DNA of 64,000 nucleotides from Tessaracoccus sp. (GCF_016714275.1 NZ_JADJNP010000001.1:1116001-1180000); one strand, 5' to 3'. Shown: positions 1-9,452, numbered from the stretch's first letter. The notes: generated by a model not told the origin, from the letters alone. A program made the numbers and translations.

Positions 1-1
1 G

Positions 2-1750
2 GACCTGACCCCGGCCGCGAACGTGCGCTCGCGCGCCATGGAATACGGCGGCGGCGCGTATGCCGTCGACGGCGCTCGGCTGGCCTGGTGCGACGATGTG
101 ACGAAACAGGTCTGGGTCCGCGACGCGCACGGGGAACGTCCCGTGACGCCCGCCGGCACCCGGTTCGTCTACGGCGGGCTGTGCCTCGCCGACGACGTGC
201 TGCTCGCGGTGCGCGAGGACCACGACGCCACACCGGAGGCGCGGACGGAAATCGTCGCGTTGACGCTGGATCCGGGACTTTTCGACGCAGTCGCGGTCGA
301 CGTCGTCGACGCGCCTGGCTCAAGGAACGATGGCGGGCGCGTGGTTGCGAGCGGAGCCGACTTCTACGCGGGCGTGGTGACAAACGGCAACCGTGTGGCA
401 TGGATGCAGTGGGACCACCCGAACATGAGCTGGGATACCTGCGCGGTCTGGGCCGGAACCGTTGACGGCTCTGAAGCCGCCGCGCCCGTCTACCGAGCCG
501 ACGGCGTTGCGGCGAACGACCCCATCTGGCTGCCCGACGGTCGGTTCGCCTTCGTGTCCGACGAGGGTGGCTGGTGGAACTGGCGGATCGACGACGGCCC
601 CGTCCAGGAGGCGGCCGTCGACTGCGCGCCGCCCACCTGGGTGCTGAATCCCGCCACCGCGGTGGGCCTGCCGGACGGCCGCGTCGCCACCGTCGTCTAT
701 CGCGAGGGGCGCGGCGAGCTGGGGCTCTGGTCGCCGGACTCCGGCGCGCTCGACTTCCCGCTGCCGGGCACTGCGGACATCGAGTCGGTGGCCGCCGCCG
801 GCAACCGCCTGTATGCCGTCGCCCAGTGGCTCGACCGCGACGCGACGCTGGTCCGGGTCCCCCTGCCCGACGAGCCCGGCGACGTCGCGCGTCTCGACGC
901 GCCCGAGCCGGAACCCGACGTCCTCGCCGGGCCTACCGTCGGAGATCCCGGCGCCGCGCTCCCCGAGGCCATCTGGGCCGACGGCGCCGCCGGTCCCGTG
1001 CATTCGTGGCTCTACCGCCCCGCCACCGACAACCCGCCGCTGATCGTCCTCACCCACGGCGGGCCGACGGCAATGGCGCGCTGCCTGTACGACGCCACCG
1101 TGCAGTTCTGGGTCTCGCGCGGGTTCGCCGTCCTCGACGTCAACTACTCGGGCTCGACCGGATTCGGGCGCGCCTACCGCGACCGGCTGCGGGAGAACTG
1201 GGGCATCCTCGACGTCAGCGACACCGTCGCCGCGGTCCGCGCCGTCACCGCGTCCGGCCTCGCCGATCCCGCCCGCGTGGCGATCACCGGCGGCAGCGCC
1301 GGCGGATACACGACCTTGCGCTCGTTGACCTCCACCGACGTCTACGCCGCAGGCGTGTCGCGCTACGGCATCGGCGACCTCACGACGCTGGCCACGGACA
1401 CGCATAAGGCGGAGTCGCGCTACCTCGACGGCCTCGTCGCGCCCTGGCCGGAGGGCCGCGCCGTCTACGAGGACCGCTCCCCCATCAACCACCTCGACAA
1501 GCTCGCCACCCCGATGCTGATCCTGCAAGGCACCGAGGACAAGGTGGTGCCGCCCAACCAGGCCGTGCAGATGGCCGACGCCGTCCGTGCCGCCGGCCTG
1601 CCCGTGGCGCTGGTCATGCTCGAGGGCGAGGGCCACGGCTTCCGAGCGATGGCGACCCGCCGCCGCGCTCTCGAGGCCCAGGTGTCGTTCCTGGAACAGG
1701 TCCTCGGCCTCCCCGCGAGCCCCGACGTGCCGAGGCTCGAGATCAGTTAG
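2..1750 (+). CDS. S9 family prolyl oligopeptidase-like serine peptidase (5' end outside window)
   Basis: Cytoplasmic alpha/beta-hydrolase peptidase of the S9 family, expected to cleave short oligopeptides. The frame is open to the window edge. The conserved EYGGGAY segment, normally about 60-80 residues into these proteins, sits at the very start, so the N-terminus is missing and the GTG at 23 is not the true start. The catalytic serine lies in GGSAGG (codon 1295-1297). The Asp is in the GTEDKVVPP segment and the His in EGEGHGF near the C-terminus, so the triad is complete. The N-terminal part would be the beta-propeller. It converges on the VWA gene, with the two stop codons overlapping. Substrate is not predictable. 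Confidence 0.9.
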   Translation, partial: DLTPAANVRSRAMEYGGGAYAVDGARLAWCDDVTKQVWVRDAHGERPVTPAGTRFVYGGLCLADDVLLAVREDHDATPEARTEIVALTLDPGLFDAVAVDVVDAPGSRNDGGRVVASGADFYAGVVTNGNRVAWMQWDHPNMSWDTCAVWAGTVDGSEAAAPVYRADGVAANDPIWLPDGRFAFVSDEGGWWNWRIDDGPVQEAAVDCAPPTWVLNPATAVGLPDGRVATVVYREGRGELGLWSPDSGALDFPLPGTADIESVAAAGNRLYAVAQWLDRDATLVRVPLPDEPGDVARLDAPEPEPDVLAGPTVGDPGAALPEAIWADGAAGPVHSWLYRPATDNPPLIVLTHGGPTAMARCLYDATVQFWVSRGFAVLDVNYSGSTGFGRAYRDRLRENWGILDVSDTVAAVRAVTASGLADPARVAITGGSAGGYTTLRSLTSTDVYAAGVSRYGIGDLTTLATDTHKAESRYLDGLVAPWPEGRAVYEDRSPINHLDKLATPMLILQGTEDKVVPPNQAVQMADAVRAAGLPVALVMLEGEGHGFRAMATRRRALEAQVSFLEQVLGLPASPDVPRLEIS

Positions 1751-2703
1751 GGCCAGCGCGCGCCCAGCGAGATGACGCCCAGGGCGGCGAGGACGGCGAA
1801 GATGATGGCCAGGCCGGCGTAGCGGTCCGTGATCTCGTCGGGCACCTGCTCGGTGCCGACCGAGCGCCGGATCGCCTGGTAGACGTCCGTGAGCTGGCCG
1901 CTCGATTCGGCGGCGTACTTCTTGCCGCCGCTCAGCCTGGCGATCTCGCTCAGCTCGTAGTGGTCGACCGCAACGCGCTGACGCTGGCCGTCCTGGACGA
2001 CGAAGCCGTTGTCCGTGCCGTACGCGATCGTGTAGACCGGCACGCCCTGACTCTTCGCCTTCTCCGCGGCGCCCGCGGATGAGCGGCCGATGTTGGTGGC
2101 GCCGTCGGACAGCAGCACGACGGCTCCCGGGGCGGGCTCGTCGTCGCCGCTCAGATCCGGCGGGGTCAGGAGCAGCGCGTCGAGGCTCTTGTAGACGCCC
2201 TCGCCGACCGCGGTCGACGGCGCGAGCTCCAGCGCGTCGACGGCGCGGTCGATCACGCCGCGGTCCACCGTCGGGGGCACCACGACCTGCGCGGTGCCCG
2301 CGAACGTCACGAGCGCCACGTTGAAGCGCTCCGGCAACGAGTTGATGAACGTCTTGGCCGACGACTGCGCCGCGGTGAGGCGGTCGGGGTCGACGTCCTG
2401 GGCCTCCATCGACCAGGACACGTCGATGGCGACGACCACCGTCGCGCGGTCGCGCGGCTTGTCGACCAGGTCCATCGGGATGGCCCATGCCACGATCAGC
2501 GAGGCCAGGCTCAGCAAGGCAAGCAGCACGGCCCCGTGGCGCTTCCACGCGGCGTCCCTGGGGACGACCAGCCGCAGGCGCGAGCTCATGGGGCGGTGGA
2601 CCGTACGCCCGGAGAGCACGACGTAGAGCACCGCGATGATGGGGATGATCGCCAGCGCCCAGAGCCGGTTGGGGATCATGAACTCGAGCGCGAGGGGGAT
2701 CAC
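1747..2703 (-). CDS. VWA-domain membrane protein (distal member of moxR operon)
   Basis: A 318-residue protein. Two hydrophobic N-terminal segments (about residues 10-30 and 58-78) are followed by a von Willebrand factor A domain with an intact MIDAS DxSxS (DVSWS) and a VVLLSDG segment, then a C-terminal membrane helix. Such BatA/BatB-like proteins probably act with the MoxR ATPase as a membrane-linked, metal-dependent assembly or chaperone module; that role is family knowledge. The GTG start at 2701-2703 overlaps the stop of the preceding VWA gene by 2 nt, indicating translational coupling. It is paralogous to that upstream gene, with the same layout and the shared phrase TIAYGTDNGFV. Confidence 0.88.
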   Translation of the reverse strand: MIPLALEFMIPNRLWALAIIPIIAVLYVVLSGRTVHRPMSSRLRLVVPRDAAWKRHGAVLLALLSLASLIVAWAIPMDLVDKPRDRATVVVAIDVSWSMEAQDVDPDRLTAAQSSAKTFINSLPERFNVALVTFAGTAQVVVPPTVDRGVIDRAVDALELAPSTAVGEGVYKSLDALLLTPPDLSGDDEPAPGAVVLLSDGATNIGRSSAGAAEKAKSQGVPVYTIAYGTDNGFVVQDGQRQRVAVDHYELSEIARLSGGKKYAAESSGQLTDVYQAIRRSVGTEQVPDEITDRYAGLAIIFAVLAALGVISLGARWP

Positions 2704-3662
2704 CGCGGCCACCTCGCGGCCATGAAAACGGCGCCGAGCGCGGCGACGACGGCGAAGCCGAGCGCGACCGCGGCGTAGGTCGCCGTGATCGGCTTTCGCA
2801 CGGTCTCGTAGCCGATCACCGAGCCGACCTTCTTGTAGGCGTCGTCGAGCGAGGAGATGTCGTCGGCCGACACTGCCTCCGCTCCGGTCGTCGTCGCGAT
2901 CTGCCGCAGCGTCTCCCGGTCCGGGGCCACGTTCTCGCGGCGGCCGTCGACGTCGACGAACCCGTTGTCTGTGCCGTACGCGATGGTGAAGACGGGGATG
3001 CCGCGCTCGCGGGCCACCTTCGACGCGGCCGACGGCGCCGGGCCCTCGGTGTTCGTGCCGTCGGAGAGCAGCACGATCATCGCGGGCGCCTCCTCGTCGT
3101 CGTCGCCCTTCGGCGCCTGATCGACGGCCTTCATCGCAGCAGTCAGCGCGTCGCCGATCGCGGTCCCGTTCTCCAGTTGCAACGCCTCGAGCGCCCGCTC
3201 GGTGGCGCCGCGGTCGGTCGTCGGCGGGATCGCGATGGTCGGGTTGCCGGACATGCCGACCACCGCCACGTTGAACGTGCTGGGCAGCGCTCGGAGGAAC
3301 GCCAGCGCCGCCGACTTGGCCGCGGCCAGGCGGTTGGGCTCGACGTCGACCGCGGACATGGAAAGCGACGTGTCGACGACAACGACGACGGTGGCCCGCT
3401 CGCGCGGCTCCTTCTCGCTTCCCAGCGGGTTCGCGTAGGCGAGGCCGAGCGCGATCAGCGACGCCAGCGACATCGCGACGAACAGGTGCCGCGTCCACCG
3501 TCGCTGCGCCCCGACGACGCGGCCCAGCACGCCCGTGTTGGTGTAGCGCAGCGCGATCCTGCCCTTCAACCGCAGCAGGATGATGTAGGCGATGATCAGC
3601 ACCGGCAGGAGGACCAGCGTCCACAGCCGCTCGGGGTTTTCGAACTCCGGCCACCAGGACAT
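2700..3662 (-). CDS. VWA-domain membrane protein (BatA-like)
   Basis: A 320-residue VWA protein with N-terminal helices at about residues 15-33 and 61-79. The MIDAS motif is DTSLS, followed by the VVGMSG and IVLLSDGT strands, with one C-terminal transmembrane helix near residue 300. Its ATG overlaps the DUF58 stop by one base. It is the third of four coupled genes (moxR, DUF58, VWA, VWA), an order common in actinobacteria, where the VWA proteins are thought to be membrane partners of the MoxR AAA+ ATPase. Similarity to the following gene points to a local duplication. Confidence 0.88.
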   Translation of the reverse strand: MSWWPEFENPERLWTLVLLPVLIIAYIILLRLKGRIALRYTNTGVLGRVVGAQRRWTRHLFVAMSLASLIALGLAYANPLGSEKEPRERATVVVVVDTSLSMSAVDVEPNRLAAAKSAALAFLRALPSTFNVAVVGMSGNPTIAIPPTTDRGATERALEALQLENGTAIGDALTAAMKAVDQAPKGDDDEEAPAMIVLLSDGTNTEGPAPSAASKVARERGIPVFTIAYGTDNGFVDVDGRRENVAPDRETLRQIATTTGAEAVSADDISSLDDAYKKVGSVIGYETVRKPITATYAAVALGFAVVAALGAVFMAARWPR

Positions 3663-4738
3663 CACTTGCTCACCCCCTGCGGAGGCTGGTGCAGCATGCC
3701 GGCGACGCGGCGGTAGTTGAGGACGAAGCGGGCGATGTCGGCGACCCAGTCGCGGTCGGTGCGGAGCTGGATGTGGCCCGCTCCGGCGCGACGCAGCGCG
3801 ATCTTGATCCGCTCCCGTTGGGCGCGCGTGGCCGCGTCCATCCGGCGGCGCGCGGCGTCGTCGGAGGTGTTCACGTAGCGGGAGAAGGAGGTTTCCGGGT
3901 CTCGGATGAGCATCTCGCCGACGTCCGGGAAATCGAGTTCGTGCCGGTCGATGACCTCGACGCACAGCACCTGGTTGCGCACGGCGAGCCTGCGGATCGC
4001 GCGCTCCCACGGGGGTGGGACGTCCGGGTCGAGTTCGGCGTCGCCTGCGGTCAGGAAGTCGGACACGACGACGCGCATGCCGCGACGGCGCTGCGAGCGG
4101 GTGAGCTGCTCGATGCCGTCCGCGAGCTCGAGCGTGCCGGGCGCGTGGTCCGGGACGATGGGCTCGGTCAGCATCTTGCGCAGCAGCCCGTACAGCGCGG
4201 TGCGGCCGGAGCGCGCGGGGAAGCGCTTGACCTTGTCGGGAAGCATCAGCATGCCGCCGAAGCGGTCGCCCATCTTCTGGCTCAGGAAGCCGATGGTGGC
4301 GATGGCGGCGATGCCGAGGTCGCGCTTCGTTATGCCCTCGGTCCCCCAGTTCATCGACGGCGTGACGTCGAGCAGCGCCCAGACCTCCAGCTCGCGGTCC
4401 GCCATGGTGTCGCGGACGTGCGGCACGGTCGTGCGGGCGGTGACGGCCCAGTCCATGCGGCGGACGTCGTCCTGGCCGGGCTGGTAGACGCGCGCGTCGT
4501 TGGTGTCCGAGCCGGGGCCGGGCAGGAGGCCGAGGTGATCGCCGTGGAGGAAGCCTTCGAGGCGCCGGACGATGGTGAGCTCGAGTCGTCGGAGCGCGGC
4601 CTCGGGGGCGAGCTTGTTGAGGGGCACCGTCGGACCCTTCGGCTCGCGCAGCACCGACCATTCGGCCCCCTCGGGCCCAGGCATCGCCAACGGCGGCCCC
4701 TTCGGGGGGCCGTCGTAGGTGAATCCGGGCTGGGCCAT
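3662..4738 (-). CDS. DUF58 domain-containing protein
   Basis: A 358-residue soluble protein. The central DUF58 core carries the hallmark segment GQDDVRRMDWAVTARTT and a degenerate VWA-like strand with DVTPSMNWG. It lies directly between moxR and the two VWA genes, the standard arrangement. The start ATG is 5 bases past the moxR stop. DUF58 proteins are believed to be adaptors of MoxR ATPases, but no biochemical activity is certain. No membrane segment is visible, unlike longer DUF58 proteins that carry N-terminal helices. Confidence 0.88.
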   Translation of the reverse strand: MAQPGFTYDGPPKGPPLAMPGPEGAEWSVLREPKGPTVPLNKLAPEAALRRLELTIVRRLEGFLHGDHLGLLPGPGSDTNDARVYQPGQDDVRRMDWAVTARTTVPHVRDTMADRELEVWALLDVTPSMNWGTEGITKRDLGIAAIATIGFLSQKMGDRFGGMLMLPDKVKRFPARSGRTALYGLLRKMLTEPIVPDHAPGTLELADGIEQLTRSQRRRGMRVVVSDFLTAGDAELDPDVPPPWERAIRRLAVRNQVLCVEVIDRHELDFPDVGEMLIRDPETSFSRYVNTSDDAARRRMDAATRAQRERIKIALRRAGAGHIQLRTDRDWVADIARFVLNYRRVAGMLHQPPQGVSK

Positions 4739-4743
4739 CTGAC

Positions 4744-5802
4744 CTAGCCGCGACCGGGCTGGTGCGCGTGCTGGCCGTGGCTCGCCTGGCGCTGCTCCTG
4801 GTTCCACACGGGCGTGGGCGCGGGCACCATCGCGAGGATGCGGTCGACGACGTCGGTGGTGAGCACGTTGTCGGCGACGGCGTCGAAGCCCAGGACGATG
4901 CGGTGCGCCATCACGTCCTTTGCCACGGCCTGGACGTCGGTGGGCAGCACGTAGTCGCGGCCGTTGATCAGCGCGAGGGCACGGGCCGCGGCGACGAGGC
5001 CCAGCGTGGCGCGTGGCGAGCAGCCGATCTGGATGACGCCGGTCAGGTCGGGCATGCCGAAGTCGGCCGGGGTGCGGGACGCGAGCACGAGGCGCACGAT
5101 GTACTCGGCGACGAGGTTGTGCACGAACACGTTGCTTGCCATGTCCTGCAGGTGCCGCACGACGACGGGGTCGAGCACGCGGTTGGCTTCCGGCGGCGAA
5201 ACGCTCATCCGGCGCAGGATCTCGAGCTCCTCGTTGCCGCGCGGGTAGGGCACGTCGACCTTCACGAGGAAGCGGTCGCGCTGCGCCTCGGGCAGCGGGT
5301 AGACGCCCTCGGACTCGACGGGGTTCTGGGTCGCGATCACGATGAACGGCTTGGGCGCCGGATAGGTCTTGCCGCCGATCGAGACCTGCTTCTCCGCCAT
5401 GAGCTCGAGCATCGCGGACTGCACCTTTGCGGGGGCGCGGTTGATCTCGTCGGCAAGCACGAAGTTCACGAAGACCGGGCCGAGCTCGATCTCGAAGGAC
5501 TCGGCCGACGCGGAGTAGATGCGCGTGCCGACGATGTCGGAGGGCACGAGGTCCGGGGTGAACTGGATACGCGCGAAGTCGCCGCCGACCACTGTCGCGA
5601 ACGACCGCACCGCCAGCGTCTTCGCGACGCCCGGCACGCCCTCCAACAGGCAGTGCCCCTTGGCGAGCAGCGCCACCATCAGCTGCTGCACCATGTGTTC
5701 CTGGCCGACGATGACGCGCTGCACCTGGCTGATGGCCTGCCCCAGCAGCTTCGCCGCGTCGGCGACGGTCGTCGGCAGCTGGGCATCGGGCGTCGTGCTC
5801 AC
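4744..5802 (-). CDS. moxR: MoxR family AAA+ ATPase
   Basis: A 352-residue AAA+ ATPase of the MoxR group. It shows the Walker A variant GVPGVAKT, Walker B with LADEINRAPAK, sensor 1 ATQNPVE and the sensor 2 region SPRATLGL. The family drives maturation or metal insertion of partner proteins together with VWA proteins. The GTG start is supported by a GGAG box about 10 bases upstream, and no alternative start is as well placed. It heads the four-gene operon; the 121-bp gap to the divergent gene at 5924 should hold promoters for both directions. The C-terminus is His/Gln-rich. Confidence 0.92.
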   Translation of the reverse strand: MSTTPDAQLPTTVADAAKLLGQAISQVQRVIVGQEHMVQQLMVALLAKGHCLLEGVPGVAKTLAVRSFATVVGGDFARIQFTPDLVPSDIVGTRIYSASAESFEIELGPVFVNFVLADEINRAPAKVQSAMLELMAEKQVSIGGKTYPAPKPFIVIATQNPVESEGVYPLPEAQRDRFLVKVDVPYPRGNEELEILRRMSVSPPEANRVLDPVVVRHLQDMASNVFVHNLVAEYIVRLVLASRTPADFGMPDLTGVIQIGCSPRATLGLVAAARALALINGRDYVLPTDVQAVAKDVMAHRIVLGFDAVADNVLTTDVVDRILAMVPAPTPVWNQEQRQASHGQHAHQPGRG

Positions 5803-5923
5803 GCGGTCTCCTCGGGTTCTCCTGGGACGGGGTCCGCCGCCAACGATAGCGCCCCGCCCCCAGCGTCCCCGGGGACGCGCCACGCCGCGCGGGGTGCTTG
5901 CGCGATGTGGTTCGATGGGGGCG
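5803..5923. promoter_or_regulatory. Divergent promoter region moxR / membrane protein
   Basis: This is the only non-coding stretch between the moxR operon and the divergent gene at 5924. It contains the moxR ribosome binding site at about 5808-5815. The DNA is very GC-rich and no clear -10/-35 or repeat could be recognised, so promoter content is inferred from gene orientation. Confidence 0.4.
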
Positions 5924-6859
5924 ATGAGCAGCGACGACGAGATCAGCGTCTCGGAGGGGCAGCCGGAGGCGGCCCCTCTCTTTCCGCTGCTCGATGACGA
6001 CCCCGTGAAGGTCGGCGACTTCTGGCTCGACGCGCGCGTCGCCTCCACACCCGCGGGCACCGCCTTCGTCGCGCACGAGGACGGCGGGGACGCCACGCTG
6101 CTGATGCTGCTGTCGGCAGGCGCGGCGGCGGACCCTGCGGCGCGTTCGCGGTTCTCCGGCGAGATCAACGCCATGCACATCGACACCGTCGTCGCCCGCG
6201 GTGGGCAGGACCAGGACGAGGGCCTGATGCAGGTCCGGTTCCGCGGCGAGACCGACGACCCGACGCTCGACGGGCACGCCCCGCTCGCGCCGTGGGTCGC
6301 GCTGGCGTTCGACGGCTCGGCCGCAGCCGCGCACGAGGCCGAACGCGTGCTACAAGCCATCGACCTGTCGACGGCGCCGCCGCTGGGTCCGCCGTCGGGC
6401 CCCGACTACCGGCTGCACTGGATCGACGACACAGCGCACGGCCCCACGCGCATCTGGCCGCTGGCTTGGCCGGGTCGCGGAGATCGGGCGAGCTGGATCA
6501 CGATCCTCGTGTCGTTCCTGCTGATGGCGCTGGTCGCCGCGCTCGCCCTTCTGCTGGCCATCCTGGTGTTCCAGAACCAGCCGCTGGTCAACGCCCCGCA
6601 ACCGATTCCCTCCGCCGGTGGCGGTTCCGGCTCTGGGTCACCCCAGTCCGGGGGCTCAGGTTCGGGCTCGCCGCAGCCTGCCTCGCCGTCGCCGGGCGAG
6701 TCCGGGCAGGGTGGGTCTCCGGAGCCCAGCGGCTCCGGCGATGCCGGCGGCTCCCCGGGCGGCGACAACGGCGGCCCGTACTCGCACTCGCCGTCGATGA
6801 ACATCCCGAGCGGCAACCAGTCGGGCCCGAGCGACCCTTCGCCTAATCCGAAGCTCTAA
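5924..6859 (+). CDS. Single-pass membrane protein with Gly/Ser/Pro-rich tail, unknown function
   Basis: A 311-residue protein with an acidic N-terminal cytoplasmic domain of about 190 residues and one strong transmembrane helix at about residues 193-220. The outside tail is composed of Gly, Ser and Pro repeats (GSGSPQSGG type) ending in PNPKL. I do not recognise the N-terminal domain. The gene is divergent from moxR and followed after 9 bases by a YdeI-like gene, with AAGGAG just after the stop. The tail could span the cell wall; this is inference from composition. Confidence 0.75.
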   Translation: MSSDDEISVSEGQPEAAPLFPLLDDDPVKVGDFWLDARVASTPAGTAFVAHEDGGDATLLMLLSAGAAADPAARSRFSGEINAMHIDTVVARGGQDQDEGLMQVRFRGETDDPTLDGHAPLAPWVALAFDGSAAAAHEAERVLQAIDLSTAPPLGPPSGPDYRLHWIDDTAHGPTRIWPLAWPGRGDRASWITILVSFLLMALVAALALLLAILVFQNQPLVNAPQPIPSAGGGSGSGSPQSGGSGSGSPQPASPSPGESGQGGSPEPSGSGDAGGSPGGDNGGPYSHSPSMNIPSGNQSGPSDPSPNPKL

Positions 6860-6868
6860 GGAGATCCC

Positions 6869-7405
6869 ATGCCTGCCTCCCCCTCCACGGTTCGTTTCGA
6901 AGGCATCCTTGACCTGATCGGCGACCGCACGATCCTGCGACTGCCGGAGTCGGCGAGCGCCGCCCTGCCCTCGCGGGGTCAGGTCGCCGCCGTCGGCACC
7001 ATCGGAGGGCACGCCGTCGAGACGGTGGTCGAGCCCGACGGCCGCCGCGGTCACTGGCTGGCGATCGACGACGCCCTGGCCGCTGACCTCGGCGAGGACC
7101 CCGTCGAGGTCGAGCTGACGCCCATAAAGGACTGGCCGGAGCCGTCGGTCCCCGCCGATCTGCAGGCGGCGCTGACCGAGGCGACGGACCTCGCGGACAC
7201 CTGGGACGACATCACGCCCATGGCGCGCTGGGAGTGGGTGCGCTGGGTCGGCGCGACAAAGAACCCGGAGACCCGCGAGCGTCGCGTCGAGGTGAGTATC
7301 GACAAGCTGCGCAAGGGCAAGCGCCGCCCCTGCTGCTTCGACCTGTCCTCCTGCACGGACCCCGAGGTCTCTACGAGCGGCAAGCTGATCACCCCCGCTG
7401 GTTGA
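6869..7405 (+). CDS. DUF1905 + YdeI/OmpD-associated-like protein
   Basis: A 178-residue protein. The N-terminal half is a DUF1905 beta-barrel (residues 5-95) and the C-terminal half carries the YdeI helical motif (ARWEWVRW, then NPETRERRV). The ribosome binding site AAGGAG sits 6 bases before the ATG. After a CCFDLSSC segment, the last residues (TPAG) and the stop codon are supplied by a REP-like palindrome that starts inside the coding sequence at about 7395. Function is unknown; the family is widespread in soil actinobacteria. Confidence 0.85.
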   Translation: MPASPSTVRFEGILDLIGDRTILRLPESASAALPSRGQVAAVGTIGGHAVETVVEPDGRRGHWLAIDDALAADLGEDPVEVELTPIKDWPEPSVPADLQAALTEATDLADTWDDITPMARWEWVRWVGATKNPETRERRVEVSIDKLRKGKRRPCCFDLSSCTDPEVSTSGKLITPAG

Positions 7406-7448
7406 GCCAGACCCCGCGCGAAGCGCCGGGTCCGTGGTCGTTACCAAT
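7395..7448 (+). repeat. REP-like palindrome (GCTGGTTGAGCC ... ACCAAT)
   Basis: One copy of a dispersed palindromic repeat. It begins CGCTGGTTGAGCC, has an inner hairpin of GACCC/GGGTC around a CGCGCG-type core, and ends near GTACCAAT-like bases (here TTACCAAT). The other copies are at 19165-19422, 40081-40200, 45960-45975 and 46685-46739. It overlaps the end of the upstream gene and may act as a terminator. Confidence 0.7.
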
Positions 7449-7485
7449 GACCGCACACGTCCATGGACCCAACCCCCGCCCTAAG

Positions 7486-8469
7486 ATGCCGACCATGCCC
7501 AACTCCTCCCTCCCCACCCTTTCCGACATCGAAGCCGCGGCAGAGGTCGTGTACCGGGAGTTTCCGCCGACGCCGCAGTACCGGTGGGCGTTGCTGAGCG
7601 AGCGCTTGGACGCGGACTGCTGGGTGAAGCACGAGAACCACACGCCTGTCGGGGCGTTCAAGATCCGCGGCGGCCTCACGTACTTCGACCGGCTCGCGCG
7701 GAACGCGGAGCTGCCGGCCGAGGTGATCAGCGCGACGCGGGGGAACCACGGACAGTCCATCGCCTGGGCGGCGCGCAGGCATGGTGTGAGGTGCACGATC
7801 GTGGTGCCGCACGGCAACTCGGTCGAGAAGAACGCGGCGATGCGCGCTCTGGGCGCGGACGTGGTCGAGCACGGCGACGACTTCCAGGAGGCGCGGGAGC
7901 ATGCCGGCGCCCTCGCCGTCGAGCGCGGCGCGCACATGGTGCCGAGCTTCCACGCCGACCTCGTCGGTGGCGTCGCGACCTACTGGTGGGAGTTCTTCCG
8001 CGCGGTGCCGCAACTCGACGTCGTGTACGTGCCGATCGGACTCGGGTCCGGCGCGTGCTCAGCGATCGCGGCGAAGCTGGCGCTGGGGCGGGAGATGCGG
8101 ATCGTCGGCGTCGTGAGCAGCCATGCGACGACGTACGCGGACTCGATCGCCGCCGGATGTGTCGTCGCCTCTCCAGTCAGCACGGAACTCGCCGACGGCA
8201 TGGCCGTGCGCGTCGCCGACCAGCAGGCCCTGGACATCCTGATCCCACATCTCGACCACGTGGTGCAGGTCACCGACGCCGAGGTGGGCGACGCCATGCG
8301 GATCCTGTTCACCGACACCCACAACGTGGCCGAGGGTGCGGGCGCCGGCGCGTTCGCCGCGGCGCTCAAGGAGCGTGCGTCCCTGTCCGGCCAGACCGTC
8401 GGCGTGACGATGACCGGAGGCAACGTCGACGCCGACGTCTTCGCCCGCGTCCTCAGAAATCCGCGATGA
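7486..8469 (+). CDS. Threonine/serine dehydratase-like PLP enzyme
   Basis: A 327-residue fold-type II PLP enzyme. The Schiff-base lysine is in GAFKIRGG, the substrate/phosphate loop is TRGNHGQS, and GLGSG is the PLP-phosphate loop. It lacks the C-terminal ACT domain of biosynthetic IlvA, so it is more like catabolic threonine dehydratase or related ammonia-lyases; the exact substrate is uncertain. Two in-frame ATGs (7486 and 7495) are possible and the first is used here. Its 3' end overlaps the convergent VOC gene by 17 bases. Confidence 0.85.
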   Translation: MPTMPNSSLPTLSDIEAAAEVVYREFPPTPQYRWALLSERLDADCWVKHENHTPVGAFKIRGGLTYFDRLARNAELPAEVISATRGNHGQSIAWAARRHGVRCTIVVPHGNSVEKNAAMRALGADVVEHGDDFQEAREHAGALAVERGAHMVPSFHADLVGGVATYWWEFFRAVPQLDVVYVPIGLGSGACSAIAAKLALGREMRIVGVVSSHATTYADSIAAGCVVASPVSTELADGMAVRVADQQALDILIPHLDHVVQVTDAEVGDAMRILFTDTHNVAEGAGAGAFAAALKERASLSGQTVGVTMTGGNVDADVFARVLRNPR

Positions 8470-9379
8470 TGAGCTTCTTCATCTCCAGCATGCGCTCGAA
8501 AGAGCCGGGGCGGGCCATCAGCTCGGCCATGTTCATCGGCACGATCTGCCAGCTGACGCCGTAGCGGTCCTTCAGCCAGCCGCACTGCTCCGCGTCGGGG
8601 ACGACGGAGAGGGCGTCCCACAACCGGTCGATCTCCGCCTGGTCCTCGCACTGGACCTCCAGCGATACGCCCTCCGAGAAGGCGAACGCGTGGTCGGCGC
8701 CGAAGTCGGTGGCCATGAACCACTGGTCGCCGACCCGGAACTCGCCGTAGGCCAATGCCTCCGCGCTCGCTGGGCCCGTCGGCACGCCGTACGGGAAACG
8801 GTTACCGACGGCGGCACCTCCCGGCAGCGAGGAGAACAGCGAGACGTAGAAGTCCGCGGCTTCCGCGGCCTTGTCCTGGGCCGGACCGCCGAACATGAGC
8901 GCGGGAACAACGAACGGCCGCGGCTCGCCTGCCGGGTCGGTGAGCATGAGCTGCCAGTTGACGCCGTAGCGGTCCTCGACCCAGCCGTAGCACTTCGCGA
9001 ACGGGTACTCGCCGAGATCCATGCGGACGACGCCGCCGTCGGCGAGGGCGTCCCAGGTGCGGTCGAGGGTGATCGTCGCGGACGCGACCGCGTCCGGGGA
9101 CGATCCGCCGAACCGCGCGGGATCGAAGTTGAGCATGAATGAGATGGCGGGCGTCGGGCGGAACTCACCGCCCGCGTTGATGAGCGTGAGCTTCGTGCCC
9201 GACACCCAGACGGTGACGGTCAGCGGCAACCCGGCGAACTCGCGCTGGAAGTCGAGCAGGCCTTCGTGGGGATAGCGCGACTCGACCTCGAACTCGGTGT
9301 CGGGGAGTGCGTCGGCGTAGAACGCGCCCATCTCCTCGGCGTTCTTCGTGCTCCAGATATTCGGAACGATCCTCTGCAT
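8453..9379 (-). CDS. Double VOC (PhnB-like) protein
   Basis: A 308-residue protein made of two tandem vicinal-oxygen-chelate (3-dmu-9 / PhnB-like) domains, residues about 1-145 and 150-308. Each ends with a conserved DRYGV(N/S)WQ segment. Members bind small molecules or confer resistance, but most are uncharacterised. A good ribosome binding site (AAGGAG) precedes the ATG by 6 bases. It is convergent with the dehydratase gene. Confidence 0.87.
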   Translation of the reverse strand: MQRIVPNIWSTKNAEEMGAFYADALPDTEFEVESRYPHEGLLDFQREFAGLPLTVTVWVSGTKLTLINAGGEFRPTPAISFMLNFDPARFGGSSPDAVASATITLDRTWDALADGGVVRMDLGEYPFAKCYGWVEDRYGVNWQLMLTDPAGEPRPFVVPALMFGGPAQDKAAEAADFYVSLFSSLPGGAAVGNRFPYGVPTGPASAEALAYGEFRVGDQWFMATDFGADHAFAFSEGVSLEVQCEDQAEIDRLWDALSVVPDAEQCGWLKDRYGVSWQIVPMNMAELMARPGSFERMLEMKKLIIADF

Positions 9380-9452
9380 GGCGTTCTCCTTCCACCTGCC
9401 AGTATTCGCCTCTACCGGGGGCAGCCACAAGGCATGCGGAGTCTCAAGAGCG

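Noticed and set aside
320..2548. 742-codon minus-strand frame across the S9 peptidase and VWA genes
   Set aside because: It is the shadow of strongly supported genes in high-GC DNA; the translation is Arg/Gly-rich without motifs.
5519..6334. Long extensions upstream of the genes at 5802 (minus) and 5924 (plus)
   Set aside because: They would make the two divergent genes overlap by hundreds of bases. Start codons with a ribosome binding site or the expected family N-terminus give a normal divergent layout.
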